A stretch of 62,000 nt of DNA from Symbiodinium natans (taxonomy: Eukaryota; Sar; Dinophyceae; Suessiales; Symbiodiniaceae). Numbering within the stretch: the first letter of the stretch is position 1; the number at the start of each line of letters is the position of its first letter. The position numbers and the translations under genes were made by a program. Location of the stretch: assembly GCA_905221605.1 (NCBI GenBank), contig CAJNDS010002635.1, positions 65,001 to 127,000 of the forward strand. The letters are read 5' to 3'. Shown here piece by piece: positions 11,732-20,300 of this stretch. Under the pieces are notes generated by a model, which was not told where the DNA came from, did no database searches, and was given only the letters and a program-made list of their open reading frames with translations.

Positions 11732-12844
11732 GAAGCACTACCAGCTCAAGCCGCCCGCGCATGGTAGCTGTCGAACCGGCCAAGGCCCCGAACTTCATCT
11801 CATTAACAGTTTTCGGGGCCCACCTAACATCTCAAGGCTTTCTAGCTCTTGCCAGCTGATGGTCACTTTGAGGCTTTAGCCTCTTGCAATTGAGATTCTG
11901 CCGCAGACAGCATATCCACGAGCTGGCCCGGTCCCAATTCCGGGGGGGAGACATAGATCGTCTTAGACTGCATCTATCACTCCCAAGTGTGAGGGTTCTC
12001 GTCTTTCCGCAGGACGAGGGGAGTCTGATCGTGCCTCGGCACTTCAGGCAAAACAAGCGGATGGCAGAGGGGATAATTTTGAGGCTTTTACAATGGATGA
12101 CGGGTTTTTCTATGCGCTGGTTCACAAAGCAGAGCAATGGTGTTCTTAGTTCATGCAGGTCTTACCGCGGCTTGACAACAATCAACAGTGCTTTTATTTC
12201 AGTGGCATGTCTACAGATGCTGTCCGACGAAGCGGTCCTACTAGCGGGAGCCTCGAGCCCCAGCCAAGTTGACGGAGACAAGCCTGAGTCCCTGCTGCGC
12301 TAGCGGCAGATCTCTATACGGCCCTTCATCATTGCCTCTGGTACTCGGAAGCTGAAGTCGGACGGCACTGGCCAATGCGTATTTGCAAATCTGGTATTGT
12401 TCACAGTTCAGGCGAGAAAGTCTTCTGATGTTTCATCACCAGCTTTGAGGATGCCGCGCAGCAGTTTCAAGTTTGAGGGGAAGCCATTTACCCAACGTTT
12501 CTCAATGTATTCTACTCCAAGCCTTCAGTACTGAGCTAGGCGGGCTGGCGCGGCCAGCGCTTGGCGCGGCTGCAGACCTAGGGGAGAAGGTCGTGACGGC
12601 CCGCTTGCTCCAGGAGAAGCTCTTGAGTGGTTACGCAGTCCAAAAGAACTCCGCTGGGACACTCAGTGCAAGGGTATTAGCCCCGAAAGCTATGCTCGCA
12701 CGCTTTTACATAACGCTCTCCTCGGCTTGTTTCTTCGCTGCGCTTGTGCTCTCAACGTCACACCAACCCACCTTGAACCCAACACCCTACACACTTTCAC
12801 TTGCGCATCTTCCAATCAATGCTGGTGAGAAGGCCAACATTTCA
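11732..12844. other. Unique-looking stretch, no assignable gene
   Basis: Moderately GC-rich sequence without telomere-like arrays or introners. Short frames exist on both strands (for example plus 11884-12303, minus 11832-12137), but none shows a recognisable domain or joins to another exon. It may be a decayed gene or mobile-element remnant. Confidence 0.4.
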
Positions 12845-12873
12845 GCCTAGTAGTCCCGTTCGTCGGGTCAGGC
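12845..12873. repeat. 29-nt hairpin repeat, copy 1
   Basis: Outer stem GCCT/AGGC, spacer AGTAGT, inner stem CCCG/CGGG and loop TTCGT. It is the first of four copies within 173 bp. Confidence 0.8.
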
Positions 12874-12882
12874 TCATGCAGT

Positions 12883-12911
12883 GCCTAGTAGTCCCGCTCG
12901 TCGGGTAAGGC
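12883..12911. repeat. 29-nt hairpin repeat, copy 2
   Basis: Same double stem with loop CTCGT and right-hand spacer TA. It lies 38 bp from copy 1, start to start. Confidence 0.8.
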
Positions 12912-12950
12912 AGCAAGATGTAACTTTCATTTCTTTGCTTGGTCAAGACA

Positions 12951-12979
12951 GCCTAGTAGTCCCGTCCGTCGGGTGAGGC
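12951..12979. repeat. 29-nt hairpin repeat, copy 3
   Basis: Same double stem with loop TCCGT and right-hand spacer TG. All differences between copies fall in the loop or spacer; both stems are intact. Confidence 0.8.
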
Positions 12980-12988
12980 AGTGCTGTG

Positions 12989-13017
12989 GCCTAGTAGTCC
13001 CGTTCGTCGGGTAAGGC
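12989..13017. repeat. 29-nt hairpin repeat, copy 4
   Basis: Same double stem with loop TTCGT, 38 bp from copy 3. A weak relative with CAGTAGT and CCCC/GGGG lies at about 13356-13386. Confidence 0.8.
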
Positions 13018-13735
13018 ACTGAAGAATGATGCTAGCTGGTTGCCAGTTGTTATTTCAGTTTCTTTAACTCACACTGCAGTGACAGCGGCCTGAGCGAGAA
13101 TATCTCTGAAAAAGGCGTTCTCCATGAGAAGCCTAAGTTTCCAGCTCAGTGCTTTCACGCCATCCTACGCTAGCAGAAGCGGCCTGAGCCATAATTTTCC
13201 TCTAGTGAGGTCGCCTCCTGAACTTTAGCCTACGCAACTTCTTAGCAGGGTTTCACAGCTCAGACTTTTCCGCTTCATTTGCTCATTCTAGGCTGTGGTT
13301 GTGTAGCTGCCTTGTAGCCTTGTTTGTAAGGCCTTGAGTCCGGATGGCTCAGCTGAACCAGTAGTAATCCCCAAATGGGGCGGAACATGGCAGCTTTGGA
13401 CTGATGGCCAAACACTTAGTTGTCAGTAGTTTCTTGAAGCAGCCGCTTAAGCCATAAGCACCACTCTGGAGCTACTGCTTTTCCTTACCTGCACGTTTCG
13501 TCGCTCATATCTGCTGCATCAGCAGAGCCTGAGCGAGGGAGAGTTTTGTCTAGTAGCAGCTGCCCATAGTCTTAAGCGCTAGCTCTTCTTCTCAACTGAC
13601 CGAGCATTTAAGTCGGGGATAACCCCTCCGGAACTGTGAATAATACTTTGATTGATTGCTCTGCTTTTTGAACAACTGCACTGCTCTACTCATGGGTTTT
13701 GGGTTTCAGGTCGTGTTTTCTTGTCGGTTCGTAAA
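13018..13735. other. Non-coding stretch with a loosely recurring motif
   Basis: The motif GCGGCCTGAGC or a close variant recurs near 13087, 13178 and 13527, with a weaker form (GCCGCTTAAGCC) near 13443. No reading frame or RNA fold is convincing. Confidence 0.35.
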
Positions 13736-13738
13736 GTG

Positions 13739-13965
13739 CAAGGTGCAGTTTTTGCCTGCTGTACACGGACTTGGTCAAAAAATCGTGTGAGGTCCCCCTC
13801 CTGGCTAAAGTCCACCGTGTTGCAGCTAGTTTGTGCAGAGTGCAGTTTTGCCTGCTTTGCACGGCCGGGTCACCATTGTACAGTTGATGAAAATTGACAT
13901 CGTGCTTGTGAAACCGCGTGAGGTCTCCTCCTAGTCCACTGACCTCCGTGTTGCAGCTAGTCTAG
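13739..13965. repeat. Two-copy imperfect tandem repeat
   Basis: A unit of roughly 110 bp occurs twice. It contains GTGCAGTTTTTGCCTGCT, then TCGTG..GTGAGGTC, then CCGTGTTGCAGCTAGT. The copies start near 13739 and 13838 and have diverged by substitutions and small indels. Confidence 0.65.
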
Positions 13966-14173
13966 CCCAGCTTTTGGCGACAGCTGCCGGGCAAGACAGT
14001 CAACAAATGCGCTTTTCTTGTCCTGCCTTTTTCATTCGTTTGCTAGAGGCTTTACCTTACACACAGCGCTCAAGTTGACTTAGAATTAGCCGTCATTTTA
14101 AGTCATTCTACCCCTCGATGCCCGCCAAGGTGTGGGACATGACCCGCACATGCGTCCGAAATGAAATGAAAAA

Positions 14174-14352
<179 letters not shown>

Positions 14353-14587
14353 ACGTTGCTTTCCGTCGTCAGATTTAGTGTTTGCTCCCCACGGGTGGAA
14401 AAATGACACAGCAGCAGCCACAAAAACCACAACTGCTTGTTTGGGGCGGAAGGTTTTTCCGGCTCCAGGATGTTAGCCTTCGGGGGCTAGGCTTAAGACC
14501 CCCAGAGCCTAAACCCCAAACCCTAAACCCTATAAACCCCAAACCGTAAACCGCAAACCCTCAACGCTACCACGCGTCTAGCCACAC

Positions 14588-14694
14588 CCTTGGGGACGAA
14601 ATGAACCCTAAAATTGGGGGTCATATACCCTTATAATTCCTGTTAAGGTATATGAACCATAAACCCTTTTAGGGTTCATGATTCGTCCCCAAGG
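14588..14694. mobile_element. Solitary In1 introner, near consensus
   Basis: 107 bp with both ends intact (CCTTGGGGACG / CGTCCCCAAGG) and both inner arms. No flanking exon is recognisable, and it sits between two telomere-like tracts (14507-14560 and 14771-14845). Confidence 0.75.
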
Positions 14695-14917
14695 ACCTGC
14701 AAGAGGTACGATCTCGGGCTGCCGCGAAAGTCTGTGGCAGTTCCAGCCGTGGCTTCTATTTTGAGGTTGCCTAAACCCTAAACCCTAAACCCTAAACCCG
14801 TAAACCGTAAACCCTAAACCCTAAACCCTAAACCCTAAACCCTTTTCATGCTCCACGGGTATGAAATGACGTAGAGGGGGCATGGAGCTCGAAGTTCCGG
14901 GATGCTGTCTGCATCTC

Positions 14918-15065
14918 TTAATAATATCTTCAATATCCTCTTGGGTTTTATATAAACAAAAATACTAAATCATTCCCCAAAGGGTATATAAACAAAAATA
15001 CGAAATCATTCCCCAAAGGGTATATAAACAAAAATACTAAAAAAAACTCCCCAAAGGGTACATAG
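14918..15065 (+). mobile_element. In6-family element with tripled interior
   Basis: Contains AATATCTTCAATATCCTCTTGGG followed by three tandem copies of a unit starting TATATAAACAAAAATAC and ending CCCCAAAGGG. It is an amplified relative of introns in genes A and B. Confidence 0.6.
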
Positions 15066-15178
15066 TTAAGGCACTCTCAGCCGAAGCTTTTGGCGCTCGT
15101 TGCCGGCGGTGAGCATGGTGGGGTGCTGTATTGGGCAGGACAAGCCAACAGCCCAAGCCTCCCCCTCCGTCAGCAGGC

Positions 15179-15331
15179 TTAGTTGTCCAGTACCTAGGGC
15201 TTTTAAAGGTTAACCTTTGGGATTCTATAAGGGGAATATACTAACCCAAAAAGGTTAAAGGTTAACCTTTGGGATTCTAAGGGGAATATACTAACCCAAA
15301 AAGGTTAAAGGTTACCTACTCTACTACTAAG
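15179..15331. mobile_element. In2 element with duplicated interior
   Basis: Starts TTAGTTGTCCAGTACC and ends CTACTCTACTACTAAG. The inner AAAGGTTAACCTTTGGG block is present twice. GCAGGC lies on both sides (15173-15178 and 15332-15337), consistent with a 6-bp target duplication. Confidence 0.7.
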
Positions 15332-16170
15332 GCAGGCCTCTGCGGGGGGCGCAGAAGAAGAATGGAGCTGAACCAGCCTGTCAGTGTCAGGGTTGCAGTA
15401 TTTGATATGCGCTTTTGTGCCGGTCTTGGACCACCGAAGGCTTTTGGAATTCGTACACAGCTGCAAGATGTTGTAAGTAGACATCTTTGCCGTCCAGGGG
15501 CGCGCCGGACATCATAGCCATGACCAAGAATGCCAAACTTGAAGGCTCTCACTTGGCTCTCTCCCCTCTTTCCCCGATGTCGTATGCCAGTTCGGGAGCC
15601 CCAAAGCCTTGAAAGCCCCCAAACGCCCTGAAACACCCGAATCCCTTGAAGGAGCCTCCCCGGCGAATTTTTCTTGTAGCGCAGCAGGCGGCCTGCCAAA
15701 AAAGGTCCAGACTCCGCGCGCAGGTGTTCGGGCTTGGTGGCTGGGTTTAGAGTTTAGGGTTTAGGGTTTAGGGTTTAGGGTTTAGGGTTTAGGGTTTAGG
15801 GTTTAGGGTTTAGGGCAAAGTTTAGGGTTTAGGGTTTCGGGCCTGTGTTAGGCCCAGCTTCGGGGTGCAGGCTGTAGGGTTTCTCCTTTTTTATTCACCT
15901 TCTGCGCTGCTGCTTCTGAGACAAATCGAGGAATGCACATGTGTTCATGTGTTGAAAAAGAAATCTAACTCGGGCTCAACCACAGCAGTGCAGCGACAAC
16001 ATGTTTCATATCCTCTTGGGTTTTATATGAACAAAGACTTTTTCTTCACACCAACTGCCGAGAGCCGTCAACCGCTGAGGTCGTAGCTTGAAACTCAGTC
16101 TCCCCGTACCCATCTGTACCTCAAAGACCCGTTGACCCAAGGACACGCTAGCTGCCAGCTCCCATAATCA
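15332..16170. other. Intergenic, one telomere-like array
   Basis: 15745-15842 is a TTTAGGG array. An In6 fragment (CATATCCTCTTGGG, 16008-16030) is visible. A minus-strand frame at 15316-15699 has no recognisable domain and I do not call it. Confidence 0.45.
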
Positions 16171-16171
16171 C

Positions 16172-16262
16172 CCAAAACCTACTAGGTACTACTAGGTTGC
16201 CTAAGAATCCTATAAGGGCTTTCTTTAATAGCAACCTACAAAGATGTAGGTTTTGGGTTCTT
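16172..16262. mobile_element. Small inverted-repeat element
   Basis: AAAACCTACTAGGT at the left and ACCTACAAAGATGTAGGTTTT at the right form an imperfect inverted repeat with an AT-rich centre, similar in size and layout to the introners but with different ends. Only one copy was seen. Confidence 0.4.
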
Positions 16263-16649
16263 AAGGTCCCCACTAAGATCACTAAGGGCATCCAGAAGAC
16301 CATAGAAAGTACAGGGAGACACGATGAGACGTGTTTTGCAGGCCGGAACTTAAAACGCCAGACAAACGTGAGGGGTCACTTCAATGTCACTTCAACCACT
16401 GCATCAGCGTGTTAGCAAATGCATCAGGACGGCCGACACGCAGGAATCCCCAGGCAAATTGTCACTGATAGCTGGGGACACCCGCAGGCCAAGACGAAGC
16501 TTGACGAAGGCAAGGGGGGGTTTTATACGAAGGCCACGGCTTTTGCGGGAGGCTGTTTGGCATCCTACCAAACTACCAAATCCTACCCCCAATAAGCCGT
16601 CCTGATCGGCAATTGCCCCTGAAGCATCACCCTCGCACAGTCCTGCCCT

Positions 16650-17020
16650 CTAGAACCTACAACCCGGAAGTCGACATGTGCAGCCGTGAAAAGCTGCAAG
16701 ACATTGTAAGACCTGGAAGGAATGCGAGGTTTTGCACCAGGTTTTCTGCGCCAGCACCCGAGAGTTCTGCTTTGCAAACTCCATTTTGGCAAAAGCTGCG
16801 GGGTATCAGAAGGCAGGAGATCACAACTGTAACTACAGTCAGGAGACTTGCAGGTTCTGCATCTAGCAATTGTCTGGTCTTCCTTGATGGATTTCCTTTG
16901 ATCACCCTGCATTGTTCGGCAAAAAAGCCTGCACGCTGCGCAATACAGTTAATACATGCTGACGCTGCGAACTGCACGTCGGGCAGTCAACAAGTTCATA
17001 CTCCTGCTTGAAATTCAGAA
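16650..17020. repeat. Dispersed ~370-bp repeat, copy 1
   Basis: Closely matches 25268-25661: CGACATGTGCAG, GCAAGACATTGT, TTTGCAAACTCCATTTTGGC, GGAGATCACAA and CAACAAGTTCATACT recur in the same order. In both copies an In1 element begins right after the sequence CTTGAAA(T/C)TCAGAA. Confidence 0.75.
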
Positions 17021-17130
17021 CCTTGAGGACTACATGAACCTTGAAATTGGGCTCATGCACCCGATACGACCAGAGTCTCTATAAGAGTATGTGAGCCATA
17101 AACCCTGTTAGGGTTCATTTCGCCCCCAAG
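17021..17130. mobile_element. In1 introner at the end of dispersed repeat copy 1
   Basis: Starts CCTTGAGGACTACATGAACC and ends CGCCCCCAAG. GAA occurs on both sides (17018-17020 and 17131-17133). Confidence 0.7.
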
Positions 17131-17131
17131 G

Positions 17132-17393
17132 AATTGTTGAACAGCTGCAGGGCGCATTCGCACAATTTGGGGGGGGGGGGGGACGGTATGCGCTCGCGCC
17201 CTGCTTCACGGACTCTGGCGTAGTGAAACTCACGAGCCGAGGCCTATTCATGCGAGGTTGTGGTGTTAACTCTTGTCAACTCCAGAAGCTTCAGTATGAA
17301 AGTAGAAGAGGTTGTGGTGTTATCTCTTGTTAACTCTAGAAGTTTCAGTAAATAGAAGAAGGCCAGTGTAGATGGTAGTAGCCCTACTCAAGC
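17132..17393. other. Gene B 3' flank
   Basis: Contains a G12 run (17169-17181) and a repeated GAGGTTGTGGTGTTA..CTCTTGT motif near 17251 and 17309. It probably holds the gene B 3' untranslated region. Nothing else is recognisable. Confidence 0.4.
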
Positions 17394-20300
17394 CTAGATC
17401 GACATGATTTCATCATCGTCGCTCGGCTTCTGCACCTGCTCATCAGCGACGCTGATGGCTGGCAACTCAAGTCCTCTCCCTCGCTTCGGGGTAGGAGCCG
17501 AAGAGTTTTGGGCGGCCTCCTGGTTCAGGAGGTCGTCGAGACAGAAGATGTCGGAACTCACAGCTACCACAAGCGCCTGAAAGGGGCCGGACACTTCCTT
17601 GGGGCTGTCGGCCTCCTTCTGCAAGGTGGAGGTAATGCGCACCTCCAAGCGGGCGCGCAGTAGCTGAGAGTCGTGCCGCAAGGGGAGGCTGCCAATGAAG
17701 CCGCCCGCGACGTCTGCCACCAGCAGCTTCTCAGTCGACCTTGGGGCCGAAAGGACCCCCTAAAATTGTGGCCATATACCCTATACGACTGTAACTCTTA
17801 TGAAGGTATACTCCTATTAAGGTATATGAACCCTAAGCCCTTTTAGGGCTCATACTTCGTCCCCAAGGGACAGGATCCCAAGGCTGGGATCAGAGACCCA
17901 GAGCATGACCGCTTGAGACCTTGTCACCTTCAAGCACATCTTGGAGAGGTCCAGGGAGCCCTCTGGGTGCTCTTGCTGCGGGTTCCTCTACTCCCCATAG
18001 AGAACCTTAACAAAAATAGTATTCTTCATATCCTCTTGGGTTTCACAATAAACAAAAAACAAAGAAAATCATTCCTTAACAAAAATAGTATTCTTAATAT
18101 CCTCTTGGGTTTCCTAATAAACAAAAAAAAGATTCCCAGGGTGGACATAGGTTCAGCGAGCACTCCACTGAAGTCTGAGGGTGCCCGACGACCTCCCAGC
18201 GGAGGGCGCGGAGCCCTGGGAGCCCGCGGAGTGCAGAGCTGCCCTCGGCCTTGGGGAGTTAGGGTTTAGGGTTTAGGGTTTAGGGTTTAGGGTTTAGGGT
18301 TTAGGGTTTAGGGTTTAGGGTTTAGGGTTTAGGGTTTAGGGAGGAGTTAGATGAACCCTAAAAGGGTTTGGGGTTCATATATATATTACCTTAATAGGAA
18401 GGAAGTCGAGTAGTCCCTAAAAGAAGGGTTTAGGGTTCATATATATACCTTAATCGGAATTCGAGTCGTCCCTAAAAGTGTTTAATTACGGTTCATATAT
18501 ACCTCAAATACAGTAGGACTCAGAGTAGTCATAGGGTACATGACCCCAGTTTTCGGGTTCCTAATTATTAGGAACCCTAAGACTGGGGTCCTATACCCTA
18601 TGACTACTAGGAGTCCTACGGTACTTGGTCCCCAAGGTGCCCTAAACCCCAAACCCTAAACCCTAAACCCTAAACCCTAAACCCTAAACCCTAAACCCTA
18701 AACCCTAAACCCTAAACCCTAAACCCCAAGGTGCCTTGAAGACATCGGCGTCGCCGACCAGGGCGACTTCGGCCAGGCGCACCTCGAAGGCCTCGGCCTC
18801 CTCTTGAGGCCAGTGCCCCTTCTTTCCTTGGGGTTTAGGGTTTAGGGTTTAGGGTTTAGGGTTCAGCCCAGTATATGCAGCTGTTAATGAGGGCACCCTT
18901 CTTGGGGTTGGTTGCTTCATAAGGGAACCGAGAAACAAAAAAAAAAGATATATGGTTGCCCAGTAGCCAGGGCACCCTTTTTGGGGTTGGTTTCTGCCTA
19001 AGGGAACTTAGAACCCAAAGAAGGGTACCACTGGGCCATCAGGAGTCCTTTTGTGCAGCAGGAGATCATGAATCGCAGCCCAGCCTTGGTGAAGGGAACC
19101 ACCACCGTTGCGATCGCTATGTTCGTCGCAGCGGTGGCCAGCCACTTCCTTTTCTAACCCCCCCCTTTAAAGGGCTTAGGTCATATGCTTCATAAAACCC
19201 CAAAGGGGCCTTGTGCTTCATGAAAAGGATTTGTGTTAACATAATTCCTTATAGTGGGGATTCATATTTGGACCCCCAAGGTTCAGCCCGTCCGTCTCAC
19301 TGACATTCGCCAGGAAGAGGCAGATGATCGTGAGGCAAGTGAGGAAGTAGGCAAGCGCCACGCTCCAGAACCACATCGGGGACATGGCGCTGGCCACCCC
19401 TAACACGTGGGCGGGAATCTTCGCGAAGAAGAATGCGTAGGTGGCAGTGACGGAACTTCGGAGGATTGTCCCCAGGAAGCCCCCAAGACCGCCCTCACAG
19501 TCTGCACCAAAACCTGGTGCCGTCGATGTCGTGCTGAAGAAGATCGCGGAGAACGCCCATGACACATACACTTTCAGCATCACCGTGCTGATTCTTCGGA
19601 AGCTGCTCGCACCCTTGGAGGGCGCGAGAAAGTTCACCCACCCGCACACGGAGAAGAAGATGAGGCCTGCCTGATGGAAGGAGTACATCTGCTCGAAACT
19701 CTCCAAGGCAATCTCTGCCTGGGCATGCAGCTCTGTCCGCCCAGCCACATTGTAGAGCGCGTCGAGCTGGGCGAAGTTCACGCCGAGCTCCGACACGACC
19801 ACGTCGGAGTGAGCGTGGTCAGCGTACGCGTTCGTGAGGTTTATGCAGGCCGTCCAGCCTTTGCAGGAGCAGCAGGCAAAGAAGCCACCCAGCAAATCCT
19901 CCAGCGCCTCAACGGCGACGAGGCACGGTGCCCCGCAATGCAGCAGGAACCTTGAGGGCCAAACGAACATACCCTGACTACTATACTTCCATTTAAGGTA
20001 TTATACATGAACCATAAAAAACCTTTTTGACTATACTTCCATTTAAGGTATACATGAACCATAAAAAACCTTTTTGAATATACTTCCATTAAGGTACATG
20101 AACCATATAAAACCTTAATTGAAGAGGGTTCTCATCGAGTCCCCAAGGAACCGACCGACCGAGCCGCACTTCGACTTGGCCTTTGGAAGGCACCTGAAAT
20201 ATGCCTGCAGCTCCAGCTTCCTTGGGGGGACGAATTATGAACCCTAAAAAATTGGGGGTCACATTTACCCTATGACTACTCTAATTCCTGTTAAGGTATA

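Noticed and set aside
10508-11798. Polyglutamine/polyasparagine and polyleucine/polycysteine frames
   Set aside because: All frames on both strands are open through GTT-type repeats. There is no non-repeat coding extension.
12845-13017. CRISPR array
   Set aside because: Repeat spacing is irregular (38, 68, 38 bp), the spacers are only 9-39 bp, and the host is eukaryotic.
16780-16800. Possible spliced-leader RNA gene (CCATTTTGGC)
   Set aside because: Only the CCATTTTGGC core resembles the dinoflagellate leader. It lacks the following CTCAAG and the donor, and the same core recurs at 25407 as part of a dispersed repeat.
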